Assembly (NCBI RefSeq): GCF_046480435.1
Contig: NZ_PKGC01000079.1
Reading direction: 5' to 3' (one strand)
DNA: 24,802 bases
From: Limnospira platensis
GTDB lineage: Bacteria > Cyanobacteriota > Cyanobacteriia > Cyanobacteriales > Microcoleaceae
This document shows positions 8,580 to 16,649 of the stretch, in pieces. Positions within the stretch are counted from its first letter, which is position 1, and every line of letters starts with the position of its first letter. Below the pieces are notes generated by a model. It saw nothing but the letters and a program-made list of their open reading frames with translations. It made no database searches and was not told where the DNA came from. A program made the translations under genes and the position numbers.

Positions 8580-9298
8580 CTGATTTGATCGCCTCCTCCG
8601 AACAAGACTTATCAATGGACTTAAATCAACTGCGCTCACAACTCAACAGCGACAGCCAGACCCAGCAGTTAAAGGCGATCGCCTCATTAGTGACCCAGGG
8701 GGAACTCGGTTTAGATATACTGATAGAATTCTTAACCAACCAGCAGACCCAAACTCCCACCCCCGTCAGTGGTCAAGTCTATCAAGCACTGTATACAGCC
8801 AACCTCCCCAAAACCAAAGAGTTTCTGGAAACCCATTTTCCCACCGGAGTAGTCCCCCTAAACTCACTGGTAGGGGCAGATTATTTTCCCCTCCAACAGG
8901 AATTAGCACAGCAAAACTTCCAAGCCGCCGACCTGCTGACCCTCAGAAACCTGTGTGAATTAGCCGGGAGTGCTGCAGTTAAACGAAACTGGCTATATTT
9001 TTCCGAAGTCGATCGCTTTCCTGTCGCTGACTTACAAACCATCGATACCCTGTGGCGAGTCCATTCCCAGGGTCAATTTGGCTATACAGTCCAGCGGGAA
9101 ATTTGGTTAGGTGTCGGCAAAAATTGGGATAAATTGTGGCAGAAAATTGGCTGGAGAAGCGATCGGACTTGGACTCGCTATCCCCAAGGCTTCACCTGGG
9201 ATCTAAGCGCTCCCAGGGGACACCTACCCTTATCCAATCAATTACGCGGTAGAAGAGTCATTGAGGCTCTGTTAAATCATCCCGCCTTCGACAAGTAG
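8576..9298 (+). CDS. gun4: Gun4-type tetrapyrrole-binding protein, Mg-chelatase activator
   Basis: Gun4 binds protoporphyrin IX and Mg-protoporphyrin and stimulates Mg-chelatase (acting through ChlH) at the branch to chlorophyll. The 240-residue protein has a helical N-terminal region (about 1-85) as in cyanobacterial Gun4. The GUN4 core follows, with hallmarks VPLNSLVGADYFPLQ, FQAADLLT, WLYFSEVDRFP, LWRVHSQGQFGY, VGKNWDKLWQKIGWR, FTWDLSAPRGHLPL and NQLRGRRVIEALLNHPAF at the end. This matches Synechocystis Gun4 as I recall it. The start overlaps the stop of the small upstream reading frame (ATGA), suggesting translational coupling. No strong Shine-Dalgarno sequence is visible, in keeping with that. 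The downstream gap to pilM is 150 bases and that gene is unrelated in function. Confidence 0.95.
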   Translation: MTDLIASSEQDLSMDLNQLRSQLNSDSQTQQLKAIASLVTQGELGLDILIEFLTNQQTQTPTPVSGQVYQALYTANLPKTKEFLETHFPTGVVPLNSLVGADYFPLQQELAQQNFQAADLLTLRNLCELAGSAAVKRNWLYFSEVDRFPVADLQTIDTLWRVHSQGQFGYTVQREIWLGVGKNWDKLWQKIGWRSDRTWTRYPQGFTWDLSAPRGHLPLSNQLRGRRVIEALLNHPAFDK

Positions 9299-9382
9299 GA
9301 AAACACTTCCCAGCCCTAATAGTTTCCTAGGCTGAAAAAGTCCTCGTCCCTAGAGGGCGGGGTCTGCCTACCCTCACCATCG

Positions 9383-9391
9383 TGGTATATT
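9383..9391 (+). promoter_or_regulatory. possible extended -10 element for the pilMNO operon
   Basis: TGGTATATT fits an extended -10 (TGn followed by TATATT) 58 bases before the pilM start. No good -35 is seen at the usual distance, so the call rests on one short match. Confidence 0.3.
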
Positions 9392-9448
9392 AAAACGGAA
9401 ACAATGTTATTGTAGAGCCAGGTCTTCCCCTATCCAAAACATAAATCT

Positions 9449-10543
9449 ATGGTTGGTTTCCTCAAAGGTATTTTTTCGAGCCGTAAGCCGGGAATGGGTA
9501 TTGAACTAGCCACCGAGCGAATTAGTATTGTCGAAGTGCGGAAAAAAGGCGATAAGTTCAAGTTGTTAACCCTAGCGACAGCCGAAGTTCCCGAAAATGT
9601 CGTGCAGGATGGTCAAATAGTTGATACTCCTACCATGTCGGAGTTAATCGAGTCCACATTGCAGGACAATAACATCAAAACCAAAAACGTCGCCACCGCT
9701 ATTCCGGGAAGGGAAGCTGTAACTCGTTTAATTCCGGTTCCCGCCGAGTTAAATGAGGAGGAACTCAAAGATTATATGAACGCCGAAGCGGGTTTATATC
9801 TACCTTTTCCTAGGGAAGAAGCTGATGTAGACTACCAGAAACTCGGCACATTTGTTGATGAAGATGGCATCGAGAAAGTACAGGTTTTGTTAGTCGCTAC
9901 CCGTAAGGATATCACCGATACTTACATACAAACCTTTCAACAAGCTGGGTTAAAAATAGACGTTTTAGAAATCAGTAACTTTTCCCTAATTCGGACTATG
10001 AAAAGTCAGTTAGAACACTTTAGTTCTAGCGAGGCGGCTATTTTGGCTGACATCGAATTTGATAGCACAGAATTAGTGATTGTTGTCAATGGGGTTCCCC
10101 AATTTACCCGCACCATTCCCATTGGTTTGTATCAGGTGCAAACCGCCCTCAGTAGCGCCATGAACCTACCTCCGTCTCGGGATGTTCAGGAATTGCAGGC
10201 CATGACCCTCCCGGTAACTGATACAATGGGAGCATTGAACGAACCCAATCCGGGAGTTAATGCCATAATTAAAGTATTAGCAGAGTTGGCCGACGAACTA
10301 CGTCGCTCTATTGACTTCTATATTAATCAAAATGATGGTTTGGAAATCGCTCAGTTACTTCTGGCGGGTCCTGGGGCGGCGATCGGACAACTTGATGAGT
10401 TCTTCATGCAGCGCCTAGCTATGCCAGCCACCCAGGTTGACCCCATAGAAGCCCTCAATATATCTACCGAGGGTAAGGAAATTCCTCCAGAACAACGTGC
10501 TAGTTTAGGAGTGGCATTAGGTTTAGGACTGCGTGTCACCTAA
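9449..10543 (+). CDS. pilM: type IV pilus assembly protein PilM
   Basis: Actin-like cytoplasmic ATP-binding protein that docks onto the N-terminal tail of PilN and links the inner-membrane alignment complex to the pilus motor. At 364 residues it is the usual size. The N-terminus GMGIELATERISIVEVRKKG is the first phosphate-binding strand pair. ATAIPGREAVTRLIPVP, YMNAEAGLYLPFP and DYQKLG are characteristic PilM segments, and LADIEFDSTELVIVVNG is the second actin-type phosphate loop region. LLLAGPGAAI replaces the late GGG-type turn. It is first in the run pilM-pilN-pilO with gaps of about 60 and 48 bases, so the three are probably one transcript. The ATG has no clear ribosome site ahead of it but gives the expected start. 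Confidence 0.95.
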   Translation: MVGFLKGIFSSRKPGMGIELATERISIVEVRKKGDKFKLLTLATAEVPENVVQDGQIVDTPTMSELIESTLQDNNIKTKNVATAIPGREAVTRLIPVPAELNEEELKDYMNAEAGLYLPFPREEADVDYQKLGTFVDEDGIEKVQVLLVATRKDITDTYIQTFQQAGLKIDVLEISNFSLIRTMKSQLEHFSSSEAAILADIEFDSTELVIVVNGVPQFTRTIPIGLYQVQTALSSAMNLPPSRDVQELQAMTLPVTDTMGALNEPNPGVNAIIKVLAELADELRRSIDFYINQNDGLEIAQLLLAGPGAAIGQLDEFFMQRLAMPATQVDPIEALNISTEGKEIPPEQRASLGVALGLGLRVT

Positions 10544-10603
10544 TCGGGGAACTCTCCCCCGTTCCCAAATATCCATAGAAATCTTACCAGAGGGTTTGTG
10601 ATT

Positions 10604-11404
10604 ATGTACAGCCTTGATATTAATTTTCTTAACGATCGCCCAGACTATAAGCCCGACATCGGAAAGCCCCAAGGTGGGCAGAAAGGAAAACCTGTTGACC
10701 AAACACCGATTTTAATCGGACTTGGGGTGGCTATGGGACTCAATGCCTTGATGGCCGGGGGTTGGTTCGTTTTAAATCGACAAAATGCCACCCTTTCCAG
10801 AGAAGTGGATGCTTTAGAGTTGCAACTAGGCGAGAAAAACGTGCAAGTCCAAGCCCTCGATCACGTTTATGCTGAAGCCAGACAGACCAATGAGGAAGCC
10901 GATGCTTTGGCTTTGGTATTCAACGAGATTAAGCCCTGGTCAGCTTTAAGTCAAGAAATGGCTGAGATTATGCAAATTGCTGGGGTGAGAATTACTAACG
11001 TCCGACAAACTGAACCCACCGCTGAAGCGGGCGCAGCCTCTGGGGAAGAGGGACAGGCGGCGGCTAGACAAACCGCACAGGTGACCATTGAGGGGAATGC
11101 TGGATCTTTTGGACAGCTTAATGATTTTATGCTGTTGGTAAATCAGTCGCCTTTCTTTGATGACAGCAAAACCCGGTTGGTTTCTGCTAGATTGCACGAT
11201 AACCCCACCCGTTTAGTGGTGGCTGATGGTTCTTCAGTGCCTGGGGGTCTGCCAGATTTACAGCCCATAGTCCAGTTTAACATAGAAACCCGTCTGAGTT
11301 CTGCCAGCGCTTCGGAACTGTTACCTCTATTAAAAGCTAATGATGCGGTGGGCTTGGTCAACAGAATTCAAACCCTCACAGAACAAGGGGTGATTAGGCC
11401 CTAG
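10604..11404 (+). CDS. pilN: type IV pilus assembly protein PilN
   Basis: Bitopic inner-membrane protein whose short cytoplasmic N-terminus binds PilM and whose periplasmic part pairs with PilO. The conserved N-terminal motif LDINFLNDRP (residues 4-13) is the PilM-binding INLLP-type element. One membrane segment lies at about 35-57 (PILIGLGVAMGLNALMAGG), followed by coiled coil (SREVDALELQLGEK and onward) and a ferredoxin-like periplasmic domain. AGAGG-like AGAGGG at 10589-10594 lies nine bases before ATG 10604, so this start is preferred to the GTG at 10598. At 266 residues it is longer than proteobacterial PilN. An Ala/Gly/Glu-rich insert near residues 142-156 (AEAGAASGEEGQAAAR) accounts for some of the extra length. 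Confidence 0.93.
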   Translation: MYSLDINFLNDRPDYKPDIGKPQGGQKGKPVDQTPILIGLGVAMGLNALMAGGWFVLNRQNATLSREVDALELQLGEKNVQVQALDHVYAEARQTNEEADALALVFNEIKPWSALSQEMAEIMQIAGVRITNVRQTEPTAEAGAASGEEGQAAARQTAQVTIEGNAGSFGQLNDFMLLVNQSPFFDDSKTRLVSARLHDNPTRLVVADGSSVPGGLPDLQPIVQFNIETRLSSASASELLPLLKANDAVGLVNRIQTLTEQGVIRP

Positions 11405-11452
11405 GCTTTCTTGGATCAGTTATGATGTCAATAATAACGGAGGATTTGGAAA

Positions 11453-12238
11453 ATGGTAGCAGCAAATGAGTATCTTCTCGATCCTGATGAAGATGAGGAG
11501 GAGGGTTCGTCTGGCCCAGTGATATTGGGTTTGGCTATTACTTCTAAGGTCATTGGTATTGCGATTGGAGCCGTAGGAGCAATTTTGTTTGGGGCTGGTG
11601 TGTTTTACCTGGCTTTTCCGGCTTGGGAAGAACAGCAAATGCTGAATTCTTCTATTCAAACTAAGCAAAGGGAAATTGAACAGCAAAACGAGAAGTTGCA
11701 GCAGCAAGAAGAAGCTGAGAGACAACTAGCCGAGGCTAAACAGCGACGGGCTAGTGTAACGGCTTTGTTTGCTGATGAGGCTAATCTGCAAACGTTGATG
11801 TTTGATGTTAATGAACAATTAAATCAAATTAATGGGGGGATTTTGGATGAAGATCTAAAAGCGCGTTTGATTAGGTTTCAACCCCTAAATGATGGACCTG
11901 TACTGGTGGCTGATGGTTCTCTCGGTTCCCAAGTTAATAATAAACTGAGACGACAAGAGTACGAGGTGGAGTTGGAAGGGAGTTTTGAGCAAATCCGCAG
12001 ATTTCTGATTTCTCTCGAGAGAATGCAGCCTATGTTGGTGGTCAGAGATTTTAGTTCTCAGTTGCTCGATCGCGCGCCAGAATTGAAGGGGGAAATTCGC
12101 CAGGGTCGCTTTGTTCCCATAGATGACCAGCCGCAACGCCGCCTCAGAAGCACGTTTAAGTTACACGCCTTAATGCCTTTGAGTGACCAGCAGCGTGAGG
12201 ACAAACAGCAAGCAGGTCAGGAAGCTGAAAAAAAATAA
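11453..12238 (+). CDS. pilO: type IV pilus assembly protein PilO
   Basis: Inner-membrane partner of PilN in the alignment complex. The 261-residue protein has an acidic cytoplasmic tail (DPDEDEEEG, 10-18), one membrane segment at about 35-58, a Gln/Glu-rich coiled coil (about 68-100) and a periplasmic ferredoxin-like domain. That domain includes YEVELEGSFEQIRRFLISLE, the typical PilO strand-helix. The C-terminus is highly polar. GGAGG at 11439-11443 lies nine bases before the ATG. It is the last gene before the strong terminator at 12260-12307. No pilP lies between it and pilQ, as is usual in cyanobacteria. Confidence 0.92.
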   Translation: MVAANEYLLDPDEDEEEGSSGPVILGLAITSKVIGIAIGAVGAILFGAGVFYLAFPAWEEQQMLNSSIQTKQREIEQQNEKLQQQEEAERQLAEAKQRRASVTALFADEANLQTLMFDVNEQLNQINGGILDEDLKARLIRFQPLNDGPVLVADGSLGSQVNNKLRRQEYEVELEGSFEQIRRFLISLERMQPMLVVRDFSSQLLDRAPELKGEIRQGRFVPIDDQPQRRLRSTFKLHALMPLSDQQREDKQQAGQEAEKK

Positions 12239-12259
12239 TGCTCTGGTTCACAGATAATG

Positions 12260-12307
12260 GAGCGATCGCCTCATAACCCCTAATTAATGGCGATCGCTCA
12301 TTTTTTT
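12260..12307 (+). terminator. intrinsic terminator after pilO built from two HIP1-containing arms
   Basis: GAGCGATCGCC (12260-12270) and GGCGATCGCTC (12289-12299) are perfect 11-base complements separated by 18 bases. They are followed by an A and seven T (12301-12307). This is a textbook stem with a U-tract, 21 bases past the pilO stop. Each arm contains the HIP1 octamer GCGATCGC. Confidence 0.85.
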
Positions 12308-12318
12308 GCGGAAGGGGG

Positions 12319-12347
12319 TTGACAAAATCGCTAAAATATGATAGGTT
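12319..12347 (+). promoter_or_regulatory. predicted pilQ promoter
   Basis: TTGACA at 12319-12324 is a perfect -35. After 17 bases TAGGTT (12342-12347) stands at the -10 position, preceded by TGA (12339-12341) as an extended -10. It lies just after the pilO terminator and leaves a leader of about 140 bases before the pilQ start. The -10 itself is weak (three of six). Confidence 0.55.
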
Positions 12348-12493
12348 GCCGTGATAAAACATCCGTGCGTCCGTGGCTGTAGATAATTTCCTATTGTCCT
12401 GTTGTCGCGGATCAACTATGATTTTTCCAGGCCTAAGCAAACATAATATATAAACCCATAGCAACGGTTGCTTTCCAACTTTTAGGAGGAAAT

Positions 12494-14851
12494 GTGAGAG
12501 ATATTTTAGGATTTGGTGGAGGAGTAATGGGGGGAGTTGCAGCAGCCATGGTTGTGGCTGTCGCTCCCGCGCTAGCGTTTACTGTTGTCCGGGATATTCA
12601 ATTATTCCAAGCCGACAACGGGGAGATTAACCTGGTGCTGGTAACAGACGGCGGCGAACGTCCAGCGGTGTTTGTGATTCGGCGGGGTAATGATTTTGTC
12701 GCCGATATTACTAACGCTCAATTGAGTTCTGCGAATGGGTCATTTCAGCAAAATAACCCGGCTCCTGGTATTGCTTCCATTGTGGTGAACCAGCTAGACC
12801 CGACCAGTATTCGGGTGATTGTGACGGGAACTAATGGCTCTCCTGAAGCGCGGATAATTCAAGGTGCGGGAGATGCTATTGCGATCGCGATCGCTCCAGA
12901 AGGGGCGATCGCCGAGGCTCCGGCTTTTGCACCGGAACAACCTGGGAACGGTACTTCTCAGGTAATGGTTCCCGACCCACCAGTTAGCATCACTGGTCAG
13001 CCTACGGCCCCTTCTCAAAACGGCAATAATGAGATTATCATGCCCGACCCGGCTTTAACTCCCCAAATGGGTCAAGCGCCATTACAGCCAAGGCGTTCCT
13101 TAGACACAACGCCACCCTTCCAACCCCGTGCTGTTGCGCCACCTTTAGGAGATATTGCGGTTTCTAATATCAATCAGGGTGTTTCCAATGTCAACCTGAA
13201 CACCAACGAAATCATCCCCCGCCTAGTGTTGCGAGACGCATCAGTGCGGGAGGTATTATCATTGTTGGCGCGGGTTGCTGGCCTTAATGTTGCATTCAGT
13301 AATTTGAGGCAAGATCGTACAACTGGGCGTTTTCGACCGGGAGATGAAGCACAGGAATTTAAAATTTCCTTGGACATTGAAAATGAACCAGTCCAGGAAG
13401 TCTTTAACTATGTCCTGCGATTAACCGGGTTACAAGCCAATCGAGTTGGTAACACGGTTTTTGTCGGTTTTGAACTGCCTGAGTCTGCCCAAAATATTGT
13501 GATGCGAACCCTGAGAATGAATCAGGTAGCCGCTGAGAATGCAGCCAGTTTTTTAAGCACTCAGGGCGCTGCAACTCAGGTTTTAGTTACCGAAACTAGA
13601 AGAGTTACTGAAGGCGACGGGGATAATGCGCTGACAATTACAAGTAGCTCAACCCGAATCCAACCATTGGGAGCAACAGAAGGACAAGGACCTCTGGTAT
13701 TAAGGGGGCTGTCAGTATCAACAGATGCACGGCTCAACTCTGTGACTCTGGTTGGAGATCCTGAAAAGGTAGAGATGGCAACTGCTATGTTAATGCAGCT
13801 CGATCTCCGTCAACGTCAGGTGGCGGTTAATGTGAAAATCATTGACGTGAACCTGACCGGGGAAGCCACCCAGAGCAGTAGTTTCTCCTTTGGGATTAAT
13901 GATACCTTCTTTGTGAATGATGGCGGGGCGGCTTCTCTCAACTTTGGTGGCATCAATCCCCCAACTCGTGGTCAGTCTACAGGTGGTGTCACCTCTCGCC
14001 CCATTATTACCAACCCCCTAAGCGATGAAGACCCATTTTTTGATCGCGATAGCACGATTAGGACTCCGTTAACGGCTCCTGGGGGTGGTGTTGGCTTGAG
14101 ACCGATTCGACCTGTCACCGAGAGACCGGGAGGGGTTGGGCTTTCTGAATACGAACCCTTTGAGAGAGACTTAACAGATGGAACTCTGAGCGCCCTGGGT
14201 AGCACTACTGTTTCCGTGTTTCCCTTCTTCCAATATCCTCGGCGGTTCCTGTCTACCTTGCAAGCTCAAATCGTCAGCGGTAGAGCCAAAATCCTCACCG
14301 ACCCCACCTTGGTGGTACAAGAGGGAGAAACTGCTTCCGTGCAACTGGTACAAGAGGTATTGCAATCGAGGACAACAACTTTTACAGATACTCCTTCGGG
14401 TACCAGGGAAACCATCCAGCCTCAACTTGTACCTGTGGGCTTGACTCTGGGGGTGAATGTTCAGCGAATTGATGATAATGGCTTTGTCACGATGACCATT
14501 AACCCAGAAGTTAGCTCCCCAGGAAGTCAGGTAGGAACAGGTGGCGATGATTTTGTCTTACAAATCTTTCGGCGGAATTTGCAGTCTGGTCGGATTCGTC
14601 TGCGGGACGGTCAAACTCTGATTGTCTCTGGTATTATTCAAGATCAGGAACGGACTGATGTAAGCAAGATTCCCCTGTTGGGTGACTTGCCTATCCTGGG
14701 TTCTCTGTTCCGTAGAAGCAGCACCAGCAGCGAGCGGGCTGAGGTAATTGTGTTGGTAACGCCCAGTATCCTGGATGATTCCGATCGCTCTGGGTTTGGC
14801 TACCAGAATAATTTTAGTCCCGATGTCCGCCAGATGATGCAAGGGCGTTAG
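12494..14851 (+). CDS. pilQ: type IV pilus secretin PilQ with AMIN domain
   Basis: Outer-membrane secretin through which the pilus passes. The 785-residue protein starts with a signal peptide (hydrophobic 9-29, cleavage near ALA-FT). An AMIN domain follows (about 30-115), which in cyanobacteria binds cell wall. Next come a Pro/Gln-rich linker (140-220), an STN/N0-type domain with LVLRDASVREVLSLLARVAG (244-263), N1-type repeats, and the C-terminal secretin domain. The secretin domain contains GRAKILTDPTLVVQEGE, RIRLRDGQTLIVSGIIQD, IPLLGDLPILGSLFR and EVIVLVTPSIL. The start is GTG 12494, because ATG 12492 runs straight into a stop. AGGAGG at 12484-12489 is only four bases upstream, so a later ATG at 12527 is an alternative but would shorten the signal peptide. 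It has its own promoter and terminator. Confidence 0.96.
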   Translation: MRDILGFGGGVMGGVAAAMVVAVAPALAFTVVRDIQLFQADNGEINLVLVTDGGERPAVFVIRRGNDFVADITNAQLSSANGSFQQNNPAPGIASIVVNQLDPTSIRVIVTGTNGSPEARIIQGAGDAIAIAIAPEGAIAEAPAFAPEQPGNGTSQVMVPDPPVSITGQPTAPSQNGNNEIIMPDPALTPQMGQAPLQPRRSLDTTPPFQPRAVAPPLGDIAVSNINQGVSNVNLNTNEIIPRLVLRDASVREVLSLLARVAGLNVAFSNLRQDRTTGRFRPGDEAQEFKISLDIENEPVQEVFNYVLRLTGLQANRVGNTVFVGFELPESAQNIVMRTLRMNQVAAENAASFLSTQGAATQVLVTETRRVTEGDGDNALTITSSSTRIQPLGATEGQGPLVLRGLSVSTDARLNSVTLVGDPEKVEMATAMLMQLDLRQRQVAVNVKIIDVNLTGEATQSSSFSFGINDTFFVNDGGAASLNFGGINPPTRGQSTGGVTSRPIITNPLSDEDPFFDRDSTIRTPLTAPGGGVGLRPIRPVTERPGGVGLSEYEPFERDLTDGTLSALGSTTVSVFPFFQYPRRFLSTLQAQIVSGRAKILTDPTLVVQEGETASVQLVQEVLQSRTTTFTDTPSGTRETIQPQLVPVGLTLGVNVQRIDDNGFVTMTINPEVSSPGSQVGTGGDDFVLQIFRRNLQSGRIRLRDGQTLIVSGIIQDQERTDVSKIPLLGDLPILGSLFRRSSTSSERAEVIVLVTPSILDDSDRSGFGYQNNFSPDVRQMMQGR

Positions 14852-14881
14852 GATCTGGCCGGAAAAACCCATTAACCGAAA

Positions 14882-14905
14882 ATCCCCCACCCCTGGGGGA
14901 TATTT
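14882..14905 (+). terminator. intrinsic terminator after pilQ
   Basis: ATCCCCCA (14882-14889) and TGGGGGAT (14894-14901) form a perfect eight-pair stem with a CCCC loop. The T-rich stretch ATTTT (14902-14906) follows. It lies 30 bases past the pilQ stop. The U-tract is short, so efficiency is uncertain. Confidence 0.7.
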
Positions 14906-14940
14906 TGATCGGCTAATATCTTAAAAAAAGTGGAAAATTC

Positions 14941-14973
14941 CCCTAAATCTATGACAATTTAGGGTTAAACCCT
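14941..14973 (+). promoter_or_regulatory. overlapping inverted repeats upstream of hup
   Basis: CCCTAAAT (14941-14948) pairs with ATTTAGGG (14957-14964). AGGGTT (14961-14966) also pairs with AACCCT (14968-14973). The two hairpins share AGGG, so they exclude each other in RNA. On DNA they form two overlapping dyads that could be operators. The hup start is about 95 bases further on. No regulator is identified. Confidence 0.4.
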
Positions 14974-15068
14974 ATCTATGTTGCTACAGAAACCTTAGAA
15001 TAAGGCAGAAAATCGTGCAAACCATTGGGGGTAATTGATTGGCCCCCAGTTCTCAAAAGGAGAGATTG

Positions 15069-15347
15069 ATGAATAAGGGTGAATTAATAGATGCAGTAGC
15101 CGAAAAAGCAGGTGTCACCAAAAAACAGGCTGATGCAGTGTTGAGTGCGGCCCTCGAAAGTGTTATAGATGCTGTTGCTACACAGGAAAAAGTCACCCTG
15201 GTGGGATTTGGTTCTTTTGAAGCGAGGAAACGCAAGGCGCGCGAAGGCCGTAACCCCCAGACGGGTGAAAAAATGGATATTCCAGAGACTTGGGTTCCGG
15301 CTTTCTCGGCAGGAAAGATGTTTAAGGAGAAGGTGGCTCATAAATAG
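15069..15347 (+). CDS. hup: HU family DNA-binding protein
   Basis: Small nucleoid protein that bends DNA without strong sequence preference. The 92-residue length is normal. MNKGELIDAVAEKAGVTKKQ forms the helical dimer base, and VGFGSFEARKRKAREGRNPQ with TGEKMDIP forms the DNA-binding arm, including the RNPQTG turn whose proline inserts into DNA. VPAFSAGKMFKE closes the body. ATG 15069 is chosen because AAGGAGA lies about eight bases ahead; a TTG at 15039 would add ten residues absent from the family. Trp75 stands where Arg, Lys or Asn is usual (ETWVPAF). Overlapping inverted repeats sit upstream. The following cobD is on the same strand, 60 bases on. Confidence 0.96.
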   Translation: MNKGELIDAVAEKAGVTKKQADAVLSAALESVIDAVATQEKVTLVGFGSFEARKRKAREGRNPQTGEKMDIPETWVPAFSAGKMFKEKVAHK

Positions 15348-15407
15348 TCGTCCATAACCCACCACTAATCAGGATATGGATTTAGTGGGTCTCCACGGGA
15401 GTAGATC

Positions 15408-16484
15408 ATGAACAGACCCAGCCACGGGGGAAATTTGATGTGGGCGGCTTCGATCGCTGATTGTCCGCCATCAGAAATTGTCGATTTCTCGGCTAGTATT
15501 AATCCCCTCGGCCCTCCGTTAACGGCGATCGCCGCTTTGGCTAGTCATCAGGGGGAGATTAAAACCTATCCTCAGCCGGATTATATGGACCTGCGACAGG
15601 CTTTAAGTCGCTTCCATGGGGATGTACCCGTTGAATGGATTTTGCCCGGAAATGGGGCGGCTGAGTTGCTGACATGGGCGGGCCGGGAGTTGGCGCAAGG
15701 GTCGGCTACATATCTGCTGACTCCGGCTTTTGGGGACTATCGGCGATCGCTCAATGCTTTTAATGCTAGGGTGATCGAGTTTCCGATTAGTCTCGAGGGT
15801 GGCGATAACCTCCAATTTGATGGGTTGGGGGAATTACACCAAAGGGCGGGACTATTGCTGAATACTCCCCACAATCCTACGGGTATATTACTACGGCCAG
15901 AGTTGATTTTGCCTCTGTTGGAAAGGTTTGCTTTGGTGGTGGTTGACGAGGCTTTTATGGATTTTCTGCCACCGTCGGCACAAACTAGCTTAATTCCTAT
16001 GGTGGCAGATTTTCCCAATTTGGTGATTGTGCGATCGCTGACTAAATTCTACAGTCTGCCTGGTTTAAGATTAGGATATGCGATCGCTCACCCAGACCGC
16101 CTAAATTTGTGGCGACAGTGGCGGGACCCTTGGTCTGTGAATAATTTAGCGGTGGCGGCGGGTATTGCAGTTTTAGGCGATCGGGCTTTTGAAGAAAAAA
16201 CCCACCATTGGTTATCTATTAACCGCCCTAAACTCTATCAGGAATTAGGGAATATTGCCGGACTTTATCCTTATCCAGGGGTGGCTAATTTTTTGCTAGT
16301 CCGGTCTCAATGTTCTGTCACTCAGTTACAAACCAAACTACTTACAGATTATCGGATTTTGATTCGCGATTGTTTGAGTTTTCCAGAATTGGGGGACAAT
16401 TATTTCCGGGTCGCCGTCCGCACCGAAGCTGAAAATCAATATCTGATTACCGCTTTAAAAAATATATTAATAATTGATAATTGA
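15408..16484 (+). CDS. cobD: threonine-phosphate decarboxylase CobD-like, PLP-dependent
   Basis: Fold-type I PLP enzyme that converts L-threonine O-3-phosphate to (R)-1-amino-2-propanol phosphate, the linker of the lower loop of cobamides. The 358 residues match the family. Features are the opening SHGGNL (5-10) with DFSASINPLGPP (26-37), ILPGNGAAELL (78-88), the N-P contact NTPHNPTG (152-159), the PLP-N1 aspartate in VVVDEAF (D180), and the Schiff-base lysine in SLTKFYSLPGLRLG (K213), with R221 nearby. The late arginine in NYFRVAVRT binds the carboxylate. Histidinol-phosphate aminotransferase (HisC) is the nearest alternative, but the opening SHGGN and INPLGPP favour CobD. A CobC/CobD label is therefore likely but not certain. 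No other cobamide gene is in view. Confidence 0.87.
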   Translation: MNRPSHGGNLMWAASIADCPPSEIVDFSASINPLGPPLTAIAALASHQGEIKTYPQPDYMDLRQALSRFHGDVPVEWILPGNGAAELLTWAGRELAQGSATYLLTPAFGDYRRSLNAFNARVIEFPISLEGGDNLQFDGLGELHQRAGLLLNTPHNPTGILLRPELILPLLERFALVVVDEAFMDFLPPSAQTSLIPMVADFPNLVIVRSLTKFYSLPGLRLGYAIAHPDRLNLWRQWRDPWSVNNLAVAAGIAVLGDRAFEEKTHHWLSINRPKLYQELGNIAGLYPYPGVANFLLVRSQCSVTQLQTKLLTDYRILIRDCLSFPELGDNYFRVAVRTEAENQYLITALKNILIIDN

Positions 16485-16579
16485 TAATTAATAATTGTAG
16501 GGCGCGCCTCTGCAGTCAACCCAACTCCCCACGACCTTCTAAATAAACCCGCCCTCTTTCTTTCTGGGTTCCGGTTGAT

Positions 16580-16649
16580 GGTGCGTCAGAAGCGGGCTAT
16601 ATTAATCCTCACGAATAATTATCGGTTATGGTGCGTCAGAAATCAATTA
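16580..16649 (+). repeat. degenerate upstream copies of the 48-bp repeat family
   Basis: GGTGCGTCAG occurs at 16580-16589 and 16630-16639, each followed by AT-rich DNA resembling the unit of the main tract (GAATAATTATCGGTTAT leads into the second). The second copy is cut by the MITE-like element after AATCAATTA. The bases before this (16485-16579) hold an AT-rich run of TTGATAATTGATAATTAAT type straight after cobD and no gene. Confidence 0.7.

Noticed and set aside
9335..9370. Sequence CGTCCCTAGAGGGCGGGGTC after gun4, which resembles part of the CRISPR repeat.
   Set aside because: Only short GC-rich pieces agree and the order differs; there is no second copy or spacer. Chance likeness.
15348..15392. 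Imperfect inverted repeat between hup and cobD (CCCACCACTAA against TTTAGTGGG).
   Set aside because: The stem has a bulge and no T-run follows, so it is not a convincing terminator.
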